DNA of 64,000 nucleotides from Combretum micranthum (lineage: Eukaryota; Streptophyta; Magnoliopsida; Myrtales; Combretaceae). Every line of letters begins with the position of its first letter. Positions within the stretch are counted from its first letter, which is position 1. The notes beneath the pieces were generated by a model. The model was not told the DNA's origin, searched no databases, and saw only the letters and a program-made list of their open reading frames with translations. Positions 44,340-56,389 of this stretch are shown here, one piece after another. Position numbers and translations under genes: made by a program. The DNA is taken from positions 1-64,000 of the forward strand of contig JAMXBD010004225.1 in assembly GCA_024138025.1 (NCBI GenBank). The letters are read 5' to 3'.

Positions 44340-47300
44340 TGTTTTTAGTTTTTATATTTTTTGTTGTATCTAATATGTGGGTTCCTACCAATGAAAAAAA
44401 AAAATTGATGATGCATTTGGTTCAAATTGAATCGAAAAGTGAATGTCAAGACTCAAACCAAACTATGAGTTTAATTGGTTTGGAGAAAAATTGAATTTTC
44501 AGTTCAATTTAATTCCGTCTGTTTTTTTTTTTTTCACAATTCTAATGGAAAGAGTATGCGGTAAAGTTGTCATACTATTGGTTTTAGAGCCACAAGATTG
44601 ATGAAAAAGAAAAATTAGAAGAAAACAGAAGAGAAAACAAAATCAAAAGCAAAGGAAAAAAAAAAGAAAAGAAATGGAAACCTAGATTTTTGGCTGGGAA
44701 AATCCTTAGTTCATGTTGGAAAAAAGGAAAAAAAAAATCCTAGTAAAACTGATATACGTCCTCTATAGTGTGTAGGAGCACAAGGACATAATTGGATACA
44801 AAGTATATCTTTGATTTCAAACAATTATGAGAAAAGAAAACTACCATGTAAATTCAAAACATGCTTTATGGCATCTAAAAGTATTCAATAAAAATTTGTG
44901 TGAAGCTTAATTTAGTTGAAACTCGTCGAATAAAAACACAATGATTGATGGAATAGAACAAAACTACAGAAGATTATTCTTCTCCCTTTTCTCCATGCAT
45001 GTAACAAACATAAAAAAGAAGCACATCTTCCCCTTTCTCCTTGTTATCGAGGCCTTGCTTTACTCCGAATATATCTGCCTTTCAAAATGGCAAAAAGCGA
45101 ATGTATATTTGACTGCTGAGTCTGTCTAAATAAATTAACTATATTTTAACTTTAATATATTATTAAAGAAGATACAAGATCTTTTATTTTTATTTTTTCC
45201 GCATATAACAATATTAAGACTACTTTTTTTTTCGTAACTCCCTCCATTGAAAATATGCCAAATCAAAAAGTAAGAAATCGCAATGGTTCTGTAATCTTAC
45301 TTAACACACTCTCGATAAAGGATGTTACAAAAAAATAAGTCACATTTAAACTACCTATCTTTTTTTTTTTTCCGGGAATATACGGGCTAATAAACCGTAT
45401 GCAAAGGCATAAGAAATGTTTAAAGTCTATTATTAGTTTCAAAATGAATATATGGTCTCTATTTAAAGGTTAAAATCAAGTGATGTGGTGCTGGCTAATA
45501 TTAAGGGTTGTACTGGTGGTCACTAATCAGTACAACATAATTGAGAAAGGTTTGGCAATCGAAAATATTGCCAAGATATGTGTGGGGTTTTGGATTCCCA
45601 TTTTTATCAACGTATCTTCTTTGTAGGTCCATCATTAATTCACAACGAAGGTGCTTGCAGCTGCTTCCAATTTTCAGGATTCTTCCATGGCTATATCAAT
45701 CTACATCACTAGCCATTTTCCATGATTGTTCTCGTCCTTATTCTTTACATTCGTTTACTGTATCAAAATTAGATTTTATTACATTCTACCATTAACTTAT
45801 TTTGTACTGTATTAGAATATTTTTATTTGCAAGGACCTTTGTTGCATCTTGATGTGACATACAGATAATTTTAAAACTCTGTTTCAAAGATTTTCGTTTT
45901 ATAAATTTTAATATTAATGTTTATTTTCAATATATAAATGATCAAAGCTAAACCATTCTAAATAAAAAGTGCATACTATAATACATATAATAAGAAAAAC
46001 ACCGATACAGGGTTAAGAATCCTACTTTATCCAATTCCTAAAGTATTGTGTGTGGTTGTAAAAGCTAGATAGGAAAGAAGAAACTAGACAACATACATAC
46101 ATAATAGGAAATACTAAACAATATGATTCATTTATATCCTATTTAATATGCATAGTATTAGATAATGATTTTTGTGTTGTCCATTATTTAGTATACATAA
46201 GTATAGTATAAAAATATTATAAAAGATTTGAATTATTCATTAAATTTGAGTTATCTGATGAATAGAAGAGTTGCTTGATTTTATTATTTTTCTTTTAATT
46301 TATCTTGCATTTTTATGTTTTGTTGTCCAATATCAAAATTCACAGTAATAAATAAACAAGAAATTATGATTTTTGTCCAGTGACTTTTATGTATGAATCT
46401 TGGGTTAAAGATGACCTTATTAATTTTCCTAATTTCAAAAAATTTTATCTTTTTATATTTCATATTCTTCATCCGTTATACTTGTTTATGTTATCATTAT
46501 TCATTTTCCTCAAATTCTATTATTAACGGTCAGATCATTCACTGCAAAGTCCTCTTAACAAGATCATATAATTTTTTTTGTTTAACAAGATCATATAATT
46601 AATTTCCAAAGTTGCATTAACCGTCCCTTTTAAATTTTGCTCCACAAAAGGAAACATTGTCCACAACGATCTCTTTGCTTTAAAGAGCTAATTATTATTT
46701 GGAGCGAAACTAATAAATGCAACCATGGAATATTGGTCTGATAAAGATAAGTTTCTTAAACTTTTGAAAAATAATATTGGTCTAATAAAGATAAATTTCT
46801 TAAACTTTAAAAAGAATAAAACGGTCTTTTTATAACTTTAAAAAATATACATTAAACCTCATGTTGACACTACATCCTCGTAACTTTTGGAATTCTAGTT
46901 ACGGTTTTATTATATGCTCTTAAACTAAGGAAAAATCGAAGTTACACTTTCAAAATTCAAGAATATATTTATATTGAATAATAGTTTAAAAATACATTTA
47001 TAATTATTCTTTATTATCCATAGTTGACTTCGTTAGATTGGAATAGGATACCGATGTTTTTGTTTGTATATTTATTCATGTAATTATTTGGTGGAATATC
47101 TACTCCTTGGAACTATATATCTATATTTATATAATATCAACTCATATGCTCTCAAAATAATTATTTGATCTTATTTCATTCTGTATCCAAACTGTAAAGT
47201 TTAAATTATGTGATCAGTCCTTGTGTGCTTGAATGATAAGAAGGTTACTGGTTCCCTCTCTCTCTATTTTATTTTATTTTTTTCAATTACAAAATTGTTT

Positions 47301-47560
47301 AATCTCTATTGTCTAGTCCTATGAGATTTCGTCATCGTTCCAAAGTGGAAATGACAGACACTAATCATATATTAAAATTATTGCAAAAATCCAACCAAAT
47401 AATAGGACAAATCTATGCATCAATTTCATCGTTAGACTATGACACAAATATGTTATCATCCAACACTTTTGTAATATAAATATAAATATTTTATAAAGAA
47501 GGACAAAGAAGTGTCATTTGTTAATTAATGAGAGGGTAATTTCTTTACTCCCAATAAAAG
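44340..47560. other. AT-rich DNA, no gene supported
   Basis: Short ORFs at 44941, 45541 and 46393 have no motif I recognise. A 53-bp imperfect tandem duplication (tattggtct-ataaagataa) lies at 46731-46815, and an 'acaagatcatataatt' duplication near 46559-46600. Confidence 0.45.
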
Positions 47561-47569
47561 ATATATAAT

Positions 47570-49110
47570 AATCACCTTCATCTTAAACCTAAGTTTCCTT
47601 TCTTTCTATAGCAATTTTCTCATTGTCCACCAAACCCTAAATCTTTGTCTTTGCATCTCTCTTAAAGGAATCAACAAGAAATTAAGGTAAACCGCTTTCC
47701 TTTCCTTTTACTTTTTACAATTTTGAAAAGAATACATCTTTAAAACTACATGTATTAGGTGTTGAAGGTGTTTGTACCTTAGGAGGATATGGAAACTCAT
47801 AGCCATCTTGTTGGATTTCACGGTTGTTGGTTTCAAAAGAAGAGAAGAACAAACTTTTGATTTGAGATATTGATAAATCTTATATTAGTCTTAATGTTTC
47901 TCTGTGTTTATGGTGATATAGAGAATAGTACTATAAAATATTGGTGTTTTGATGTATGAATGGGAAGTTTACATGTCAAGTGATCAAGAAAAAGGATATT
48001 TTTGGAGTTTTTGTGTTTTAGAGAGAATTAGGGTGCAATCAGGGTTCACGGCCATGACACGAGTCGTGATCTCCTTAGGAGTGGTGAGTATTGGCCGATC
48101 ACGGCCATGATGGCCATCACCACCCCCATTCGATAAAACCGTGTTACTATTCTATACATCGTATCAGGTACGTCCTTACGTTGTTTGATGATTGCGCTTG
48201 TTAGGTAGAATATGTAATCGGACTAATTGATATTTGGCCATAATTGTTTGCTACTTGTGCTTCATTGGGTCTAGTGGACCGAGAGTATTGGTGTTACTAG
48301 GACAATGTCCTAATGATTTGTTTATGTTGTTGTCCCGAGTATAGTTGCACATAAAAAGGATTCCGATAGTCTTTGAGTGGTACGGGTATGGAATCCAGGG
48401 TGTTGGGGATTACCCAACACAAATATGTATACGTGTTCCTAATACATATATATATGTATAAAAATATCTATATAGAATTGTTATGGAGTCATGAGTTATT
48501 CTGATTTAAGGTTAGACGTGGATAACCTTACGATGTGTTGGTTGTTGACTTAAAGTTTTAGATAATGAAAAGTAATTTATGCCTTAATTATCATGTTGCA
48601 TGTGAGTGTGTGTGATGATTGTTCATGCATGTGTGCTAGTGATTTGGCGTACTGGGCTTCGGCTCAACCTTTTTTTTTATCTTTTTTAGGAACAGCTGAA
48701 GAGCCTATAGTGCTTGACTTAACAGGATATTATATTTACATGGACTATGGGGGAAGGCGATAGTGGTACAGACTTTCCAGCTGATTACTAGATGATTAGA
48801 ATTGGGGATAGATAGATTTATAGACTTCTGAAGTTTAACTAGTTATTATAGTACTTTTACATTATGAGACTTTTCATATGATTTTTTAAAGTTGGATTTG
48901 CGTTGACACTCGATTTATGCCAACTGAGTTTTTTATATGTTTTCATTAATGGCATTAATGAATAGATGAAACCTTAATAAATGTGAGATTTTGGAGTCAT
49001 GTTTGGTTTTATTGTGGTTTAGTAAGGTTTGAGCCTTAGCGTGTCTACCTCTAGTGAGGATACGTGGCAAGTTGATAACACACTAAGTTTATGGCATTAA
49101 AACTTTGTTG
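47570..49110 (+). repeat. LTR-like family R1, copy B
   Basis: Blocks shared with copies A and C include 'atcaggtacgtccttacg', 'ttggggattacccaacac', 'gagttattctgatttaaggt', 'gggcttcggctca' then pyrimidines and AG (48656-48690), 'gactatgggggaaggcgata', and a 'gtgtctacctctagtgagg' plus 'acgtggcaagttg' block. A pyrimidine-rich leader at 47580-47650 may mark the transcribed start. This is the best-preserved of the three copies. Ends are approximate. Confidence 0.5.
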
Positions 49111-49219
49111 ATCATGGTGAGAGATTGAATCGAGCTCAATATGATGTGATGTGTTTTAAAGAGCATGAATAATCCTTGATGTATATATATATGACAATAA
49201 ACAAAATGAAGCTAATATA

Positions 49220-49560
49220 TAAGAATTCAGATTCAATATTTACTTAAATTTAATCTAATTGTTGTTGAGTCAAGGTCAACATACATAAGTAGTTTATCCG
49301 ATTAAGTTTATGTGTTTTAATATGTGTTTCATATGATAAACCATCGAATTGGAGTTAAACTTCATTTTGTATCTATAGTAAGTTGATTTTGGATATCAAC
49401 GTTATTTTAATTAAAGAATTAGAAAAATTACATGAGCTTAGATGATCTTAACTGCCATGAATTCAAGTTTATATTAAGTCAAGATCATATTCAAATTTTT
49501 AAATTCAATGAAACTTAACTTCAAAATTTACCATTCGAGCTTAACTTGTTTCTGCAGCCT
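49220..49560. repeat. Relict hAT-type MITE
   Basis: It has 'gttgagtcaaggtcaac', 'aagtttatattaagtcaaga' and 'tcgagcttaacttg' words as in the element at 51727-52128. Termini are not defined. Confidence 0.3.
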
Positions 49561-49711
49561 TACACGACAAGATGTAGCAGTTATCTTTTTGAAAAGCATA
49601 ACTTGATTAGTTTCCAAATCCAAGAATAAAGATATATGGGTAATGATGGGATGTTATTGGCATATACATGGACGGAAATATACTATATATGGATGAAAGA
49701 ATTATATTTAG

Positions 49712-49793
49712 ACTATCACATTTAAACAAAAATACCATATATGGACAAAAATACTATCACATTTAAACAAAAATACCATATATGGACAAAAAT
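49712..49793 (+). repeat. 41-bp tandem duplication
   Basis: Two identical copies of a unit starting 'actatcacatttaaacaaaa' and ending 'atatggacaaaaat'. Confidence 0.9.
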
Positions 49794-51105
49794 ACTATAT
49801 ATGAACAATTGTTGGTATCAAGGCTTCAATAAAGTTGCTATTTTATTAAATCCCTAGGTAGTGCTTAATTTTATGCGTTAATTTTGGACAACAGATTGCT
49901 AATATGATTAGGAAATAAATATTCTTCATTTTTTTTATAAGAGTGCCATATCATTATCTTATTATTTAAAATAAAACTAGTTAAGAGTATACGTAATGCA
50001 TAGATAACAACTTGAATAGTAATTGTAAAAAAAAAAAAAAAGAATTTGAGAAACAACAAATATGATTTAAACATTTTTTTGCTGTGAATGAATAGATATA
50101 GTAAATGTATTTTATTTATTAGTTTTTGTAAGAGAAATTATTATTTTTTTTATATATAAGAAGTTAATGTAGTTTATATATATATATATATATATATAGC
50201 TGAAATCATAAGGGTTGGATCTATTAGAGAAGTATAGATATGTATTAATAGTTGTTGGGGTGATAAAATATAAGTGTGGAAGGGTTAAAAAAACGTTTTC
50301 GGGTTTGAAAGCAAAGGAAAACTTATGACAATTCTAGGATTACATGACCTAATGCATAGCCAATGTATAGGTCATGTTAATCCTTAAAAGATACAAAATT
50401 TTGAATGGAGTATTTCTAGAAGTGCTCGACCACTTGCATGAGCCCATGCATAGGATCGTGTAAACCTTCTATTAGTTGCATAACCATTCAAATGAGATTC
50501 TGTATAGATTACGGTTAGTTTTTGTAACTTACATGACCTTTCTATGCACCTATGTATTAGCCCATGTACCAAGTACGACCTTTTTGCATAGTCGTGTACT
50601 TGCCTGTGCACTTAATAACTTCTTCAGATTCACCTTTTATCTTTCTTAACAACAATTGAAACTTATTGAACTCCTTTTCGTAGGATTAAAGTTTATTATA
50701 AGATTTTGAAACCTATATACTAGTGGGGTAAAAGGAGAGAACTATAAAAGTGTGGACTATGAGTGTGTTTAGAGATATAGAAGGTTACGAGTATCTTAAT
50801 TGTTATATAATTGATGTTAGAGGACTGTATTGTTCAAGACAAACTAACTTTCCAGGTACGTGTATTACCTTATTTGACAAGCATACTTGTTAGGATAGAA
50901 TCTTAAATTGCTTAATTGAATATTCGGCACATAAATTATGAGTTGCGTGTATTTGGTTGTGGTTAGTGGAACGAGAGTACTGATGATTCAATGTGGCACC
51001 CAATGATCTTTGTGCGACGTTGTCCTTACGTATAGTTGTGCTTGGAGATGATTATGGGTGGATCTAGGTTTTGGACTCATGAACTCATAGATGTTAGGAA
51101 GTACC

Positions 51106-51342
51106 TAACATCGTATATGTATGTAATATATGTAAAGTGTGATTGGAATACTGAGTTATCCTTGTGTTTTTAATAGACCTAAATCAAAAGATAATAAATA
51201 ACTGTATGTTGCATTAGTTATACTTAACATCATATGTGTATGTAATATATGTAAAGTATAATCAGAATATTGAGTTATCCCTATGTTGTTTAATGGACTT
51301 AAATGAAAAGATAATAAATAATGGTATGTTGCATTAGTTATA
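51106..51342 (+). repeat. 119-bp tandem duplication in R1 copy C
   Basis: Two copies start 'taacatc-tat-tgtatgta' and end 'ggttgcattagttat'-like sequence; copies A and B have the unit once. Confidence 0.8.
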
Positions 51343-51726
51343 TGTTTTGCATGTAGATGTACTGATGCTTGCTTAAGCACTTGTGCTTGCACTAGTATCG
51401 TATTAGGCTAGTACTCACTCTTTTATTCTTTTTCAATTTTAGATGATACTCCTATTAATTTTTATATAATTAGATATAGTGTGATTGTTGACTATAGGGA
51501 TGGTGCTAGTAAAAAAAACTACCCAAAAGATAATTAGATTAGTTCAAACCTTTGGAGATAGGTATTCTATTTATTTGTGACCATGTTTTAAATATATATT
51601 TTGTGTGTTACGGTAGGGCGTGTACTCTACTTGAACTATCGGTTTATGTTACTAGTTGGCTCTATGAGCTTTATGAGCCATCTAGCATTAGTAATATGTA
51701 AGATTTGTGGTTAATCTTGTTATATT

Positions 51727-52128
51727 TAAGATTGTAAATGAGCTAAGCTAGTTCACAAATCCCTCAAGTCTTGCTCGGCCTTTACTCAAGTTTGATTTAA
51801 GAATAATCGTGTCGAGTTCAAGCTATACTTGAGTAGTTTATCTTGTCAAACGCAAGCTTTATCTATTTAACTTTATTAGCTTGTGTAATCGAGCTCTATC
51901 AAGACTCAATTCGAGTATAAATATTAATCAAAATTCGAATCCAGTTTAAGTATTAATATCATTTAAATTAGAATAATTAAAGATATATTTTTTAATAAAT
52001 CAAGCGTAAATGAACTTAACTGAGTGAAGCTCAAGCCGGACTCGAGTTTTGAAATTTCGAATCAAGTTCAAGCTCAAGCTCAAGCTCAGTAGTGTACTAT
52101 CTTGACTCAACTCGACTCATTTATACGT
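51727..52128. mobile_element. hAT-type MITE
   Basis: Left end 'attgtaaatgagctaagct' and right end, reverse-complemented, 'cgtataaatgagtcgagttg', are inverted repeats of a common plant hAT MITE pattern (TGTAAACGAGC). Subterminal parts are rich in CTCGAG, 'ttcaagctcaagctcaagc' and 'ctcgactc' words. The middle is AT-rich and noncoding. The 8-bp duplication could not be read with certainty. Confidence 0.65.
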
Positions 52129-52269
52129 GGAGTTATCTATCATGTGAATGTTGACTTGAAATCAAGTTAATAAATATGTATTGATGGTTATAATGTATAT
52201 TAAATGGGAAGTAAGTTTTGAGCCTTAGTATTTTTATGTTAAATGTAGACACGTGATGCATTCTAAATG

Positions 52270-53930
52270 AACTTGAATTTAGGACGTGTTTCTTTCGTTC
52301 TTTATTATTGTTATTATTATCTTTCTTTCCTTAACAGGGGATGGATACAGTGAACCGGAGTGCATTGGTGGTCCAATTTCCAAAAGCAAAACAAATATAA
52401 GGACAAGAAATCGAAAATGTCGGTCATCTACTAAAAGGGGTCCCGATCCCGGCTACTGACTTTGACCGACCTCACGAAAATTTCAGATGTGGACTAGTCA
52501 TCAGATTGGGGTCCGGCCTAGTCAACTAAGCCATATGGTGTCCAAGACTCAAGACATCTCCTCAATTCACAATAAAAATATATTCTTTTTACATGAGAGA
52601 CGGAGAAAAAAGGTGCCTTGGGGGTGTGGACTAATGAGATATCCACATATACCGTTGATGGAGGAACAAGTCATGAAACAGCAGCTTTTGAATTGAATGG
52701 AATACATATTTATTTATTGTTACTTTTTGTCGTAATAGGCTTACGATTCTAGCTTTACAATTCAACAACTTCCTCGTACTTGAGTTGAACAAGTCGATGA
52801 AGACATTAGTCATATGAAAAATAGGTGATCTTATCTTAAGTTACGGACTTCATTAGGATTAATTTTCTAGGACTAATTTTATTCACATGTGAAGAGCCCA
52901 ACTTTCTTTGGTGAGGCGGTTCGGATCTAAGGACTTGTTGGTTTACGGGGTGGGTCCAATCGGTTCGGATCTGGCAATTTTTAAAAAAAATTAAATAGAA
53001 AGTTGGAGGGAAAAATTATACATTTTGAACATCAAATGGACCTTTTTTCATTACAATAAAACATAAATTTGAGGAGGATATTACACCTTGCTTCAGTTAC
53101 ATGTAATTAATAGGAAAAAAAATGTAAAAATACGAGTTATTCAATATATTTTGGTCACCCTAGAAGTGACTAGATATTTAAAATTCAAAATCAAATATTT
53201 GTAGTTCGTATATTTATTTTAATTTTTTATAAAATCTTTAATATGTTCATTAATTTTAGTTGTGAAACTTAATGTTAACTTTTAGTGATTAATAATTTAC
53301 AAGAAAAGCAATTTTGGGTCCATGTAATTTTCAAAAGGTCTAAAATGACCTATGTATTTTTGTAAAAACAACAATTTAAATTTTTTTTTTAAAGTTTGTT
53401 CTAGTATATATATATATATATATTGTACTCTAAAAAGGGAATAAGAACTATTCATCTTAGATTAGGTCGGGAATACCCACTACGGTACTTCTTCTCAAGA
53501 AATTGTAATTGCCGAAGTATTCGTCTTCCTCACTAGTTACCACAACAATCTCTTATTATCATCTTTGTGCCTTATTCCAATTGCCTATGCAAGCAACCGC
53601 CTCAACCTTAACTGGAGTTATACGTGTCTTGTGGTTGTTCGATTTTTTTCCTTTGGAAACATGCACATGTTTTCATGATTTGCATATTATTGTTCGACTT
53701 TGTTGTGGTTTTTTTTTTTGTATATAAATATTTCGAATCCATTAGCATCAACAAGTCATAAGGGTCCTCATGAAGGATCCAAATTGGACCTACTGTGGTC
53801 AGTTCGGATTGGATCCTAGTTCGAACCCCACTTAGTTAGATATCTAGGATAAAATAAGTTACTTTTGTTTATTTAATTTGTTGTCCAAACAAACAATTTG
53901 TTTGAGAAAGAAAATGTTTTTCTCAACTGT
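52270..53930. other. Mixed-composition stretch, no gene supported
   Basis: 52330-52560 is GC-richer ('gggtcccgatcccggctact', 'ggggtccggcctagtcaact') without a matching gene. 'gcggttcggatct' and 'cggttcggatctgg' (52918-52975) recur near 53800. A (TA)n run lies at 53405-53423. Confidence 0.35.
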
Positions 53931-53933
53931 AGG

Positions 53934-54980
53934 GTATGTTTGGTTATTAAAAATGCACAAATTTAATTAATGGAAATGAAATTAAAATAGTGGAAATCTT
54001 AGTGATGATACTAATTTAATTTGCTAAAATAAAAAAAGAAAAATCGCACAATTTAGGGCAAGATTATACATATAATGATCGTGTAGAACATGTGTACCTT
54101 GGAAAAAAAAATACAAAAACATAAAAATTACCAAAATATAAGTTTTATAAAATTATTTATTGAAATGCATTAAAAAATCACATTTGAAAGATGCAATTTA
54201 AAATTTGTATGGAAAACTTGGATTTTTTAAATGCGATTCAGAACACATACCATCTAAAAATCTTGATTGTGCCCGTTAGTTTTCATATTCTGAGAAAACC
54301 AAAGGATAATCTGCGACTTCTAATATTCTAAGTAAGTTGCAGGTATGACTTGTGACTTTCACATAAAGCTTTTCATATTCTAAGTAAATGGTATGTGTAA
54401 GTTACAAATTTTCATTTTTCAGCTTAATCACATGTTACAAATATGATTTTTCGACTATAAAATAGTAATTAATTTAATCTTGACCTTATTTGCATTGATG
54501 TCCCATAAAGTGCAATGGAAGCATTTGTTAATAAAAATTTTTTTACTTATTTTTAGCAAAATCTTGATTAATCGCAATTAATACCACAAGATAAATTAAA
54601 TTCTTAAAGAAATGTGATTTTAAGAAATAAGTTAATCAAAATTTAGACATTACAGTGGGATGTTTTAGCATGTCTTATACACACACTCACACAACATATA
54701 TATAAAGAAGACAGCTAATTTAAGTCTGATAAATTAGCAAGGCCTTATTAAAAATTCTCTTGTCTAGTTTTGCTTCAGATATCTAGAAATAAATTAAAAA
54801 ATTCCCATTCAATATCAATAAAAAAGATTTCTCACTAAATTGGATTCAAGAAGCAAACGAAAACATCATAGATATCAGATCCTTATGCGTTTATTGCATA
54901 TAATAAAGGTAGGAAAAGAAAATTAATATTACTTTTTTTTCAAAAAATTACAAAAATGCTATTAAGGTAAAAATAATCCC
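53934..54980. other. AT-rich DNA with a TTTGGTT MITE-like end
   Basis: 'gtatgtttggttattaaaaa' near 53934 resembles a terminus of the MITE type at 14111. Nothing else is identifiable. Confidence 0.3.
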
Positions 54981-54983
54981 AAG

Positions 54984-55123
54984 AATAGGTAAGTTGACAC
55001 CGTCTTTTAAAAAGACGAGGTCATTAGTGTCCGACCTCGTCTTTTCAAGAGACGAGATCATCAAGAGACGAGGTTGAACACTAATGATCTCGTCTCTTCA
55101 AGAGACGAGATCAGCTTACTATT
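54984..55123. other. 140-bp foldback hairpin built from GACGAGRTC palindromes
   Basis: Arms of about 61 bp (left 54984-55045, right 55063-55123) are inverted repeats with about four matches in five, around a 17-base loop. Each arm is itself palindromic: the right arm contains a perfect 27-base hairpin, 'gatctcgtctctt' - c - 'aagagacgagatc' (55086-55112), and a near-perfect partner spans 55033-55059. It lies in AT-rich DNA with poly-T runs near both sides. There is no ORF. It could be a small foldback element, a hairpin-RNA precursor, or part of a larger unrecognised repeat. Confidence 0.75.
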
Positions 55124-55575
55124 ATTGAAATTATTTTTTCATTTGATGAATTTGCATAATTTTATTTTTAAAAATAGTTTTTTTTTCCTTAATCCCTAAT
55201 AAAGTCAGTCCAGTATTAATTTACACAGCTAAAAGAAATAGCAATTATTAATCTATCATGCGGCATGGAGCTACGGATCCCGAGCCCACAAATCATGGTA
55301 TCTTCGACCTCGTTAAATAAATAAGGTCACTTTGCTCTATTTTCTCCGACATATTTGAAGCCCAAGATTGTTCTCTAAAATCTTTTCTTTCTTTCTATTT
55401 TTTTATTAAACTAATAAGATTCTTGAATAATATTTTATGGTTAAAAACTTGAAATTAAAGTAACAGGAAAAATAGAAAAAAGAAAAAAAAAACAGCCTTC
55501 CATCTATGGTGGCCTACCATTTCATAAATCTCTTCTCTTAGATTCTGCCTATTATTGATTTTTTTTTTATAATAA

Positions 55576-55938
55576 TATAATACCCCTCAAATATAGATAG
55601 TGGAACTTTAATTATATGCACCATTTCGGTGTAATGGCTTAGAGTTTGTCAGAACTCTAAAGTTAAGCGTGCTTTGGGTAAAGCAATTCAATGATAGATG
55701 ACCTCCTGGGAAGCGCTGGCACCAAAAGGATAAAACCATGCGACGTGTGGCCAAAACGGATAATACCTTAGTGGATAGAATTCCGAGTCTTTACACAGCA
55801 CCTCTGGTGTTCTAATTGTGCCTGATGGTGTGTTGGCAAGGCCAGTATATCTGACATCACAATCCTTGCCCTGGATGGCTTGAGAGCCTAGGGGTGCCCC
55901 TTCCGCTATGGTAGAGTATGGGGTGGCAGGTCATGACA
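55576..55938 (+). repeat. Cassandra 5' LTR
   Basis: 363 bp. Its 5S-like part (about 55648-55717) reads 'gtcagaactctaaagttaag', 'cgtgctttgggtaaagcaat' and 'gatgacctcctgggaagcgc', covering the middle two thirds of plant 5S rRNA. Confidence 0.88.
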
Positions 55939-55940
55939 AA

Positions 55941-55951
55941 TGGTATCAGAG
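55941..55951 (+). other. Cassandra primer binding site
   Basis: TGGTATCAGAG, a perfect match to the initiator tRNA-Met complement over 11 bases, two bases after the LTR. Confidence 0.88.
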
Positions 55952-56013
55952 TAGTGGTGCTGAACCTGTATAGCAAAACCGACGGGGATGTCAGTTTTAT
56001 AAGTGGAGGAGTA

Positions 56014-56386
56014 TGTAATACGGTAATAACCCATCAAATATAGATGGAGAAATACTAATCACAGAGGTGCCTTTTCGATGTAATGGCTTGAAGTTTGTTA
56101 GAACTCCAAAGTTAAGCATGCTTTGGGTAGAGCAATCTCAGGATGGGTGACCCCCTGGGAAGCGCTGATCTTAAAACGATAAAACCGTGCGGCGTATGAC
56201 CAAAGCGGATTAATACCTCAATGGATAGAGTTTCAAGTCGTATACAGTGTCTTTAGTGTCCTGTTGTGCTTGACGGTGCGCTGGGAGGGCTAGTGTATCT
56301 GGTATCACAATCCTTGCCATGGTGGGTCTAAGAATCTAGGGGTACCCTTTTTGCCGTGGTGGAGCCTAAAGTGACATGTCATGACG
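56014..56386 (+). repeat. Cassandra 3' LTR
   Basis: 373 bp. Its 5S-like core (about 56098-56165) contains 'gaactccaaagttaagcatg', 'ctttgggtagagcaa' and 'ggatgggtgaccccctggga', closer to 5S rRNA than the 5' LTR, with an intact GGATGGGTGACC C-box-like part. Confidence 0.88.
56098..56165 (+). promoter_or_regulatory. 5S-rRNA-like internal Pol III promoter region in the LTR
   Basis: In plant 5S genes this stretch contains the internal control region (A box, intermediate element, C box). The order GTTAAG-GTGCTT-GGG, then GGATGGGTGACC, is kept. It is not a 5S gene: the 5' start (GGATGCGATCAT) and 3' end (GTGTTGCATCC) are absent. Transcription by Pol III is known for the family and is inferred here. 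Confidence 0.6.
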
Positions 56387-56389
56387 ATA

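Larger units (their letters stand above)
50200..52260 (+). repeat. LTR-like family R1, copy C, with a nested MITE
   Basis: It carries the CATG/CACG-rich block (50340-50600), 'ccaggtacgtgta' (50853), 'gaagtacctaacatcg', 'gagttatcc' (twice), 'gactatagggatggtgctag' and 'gttttgagccttag'. A 119-bp tandem duplication (51106-51342) and the MITE at 51727-52128 make it longer than copies A and B. Confidence 0.5.
55576..56386 (+). mobile_element. Cassandra TRIM, complete structure
   Basis: Two LTRs of 363 and 373 bp flank a 75-bp internal domain. The right LTR begins TGTAATAC; the left has TATAATAC, with the G of TG changed. LTR ends are GGTCATGACA and TGTCATGACG. The LTRs carry a 5S-rRNA-like core, the defining trait of Cassandra. 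The internal domain has an initiator tRNA-Met primer site and a purine tract (AAGTGGAGGAGTA), and no coding capacity. The flanks AATAA and ATAAA do not form a clear duplication. Confidence 0.9.

Noticed and set aside
53815..53835. tRNA-like GTTCGAACCCC (B-box resemblance)
   Set aside because: No matching A box or cloverleaf stems could be placed around it.
54984..55123. CRISPR-like array
   Set aside because: The repeats are palindromic, alternate in orientation and have no equal-length spacers; the genome is clearly eukaryotic.
55648..55717. 5S rRNA gene
   Set aside because: Only the middle part of 5S rRNA is present, inside an LTR flanked by a primer site, so it is Cassandra and not a 5S gene.
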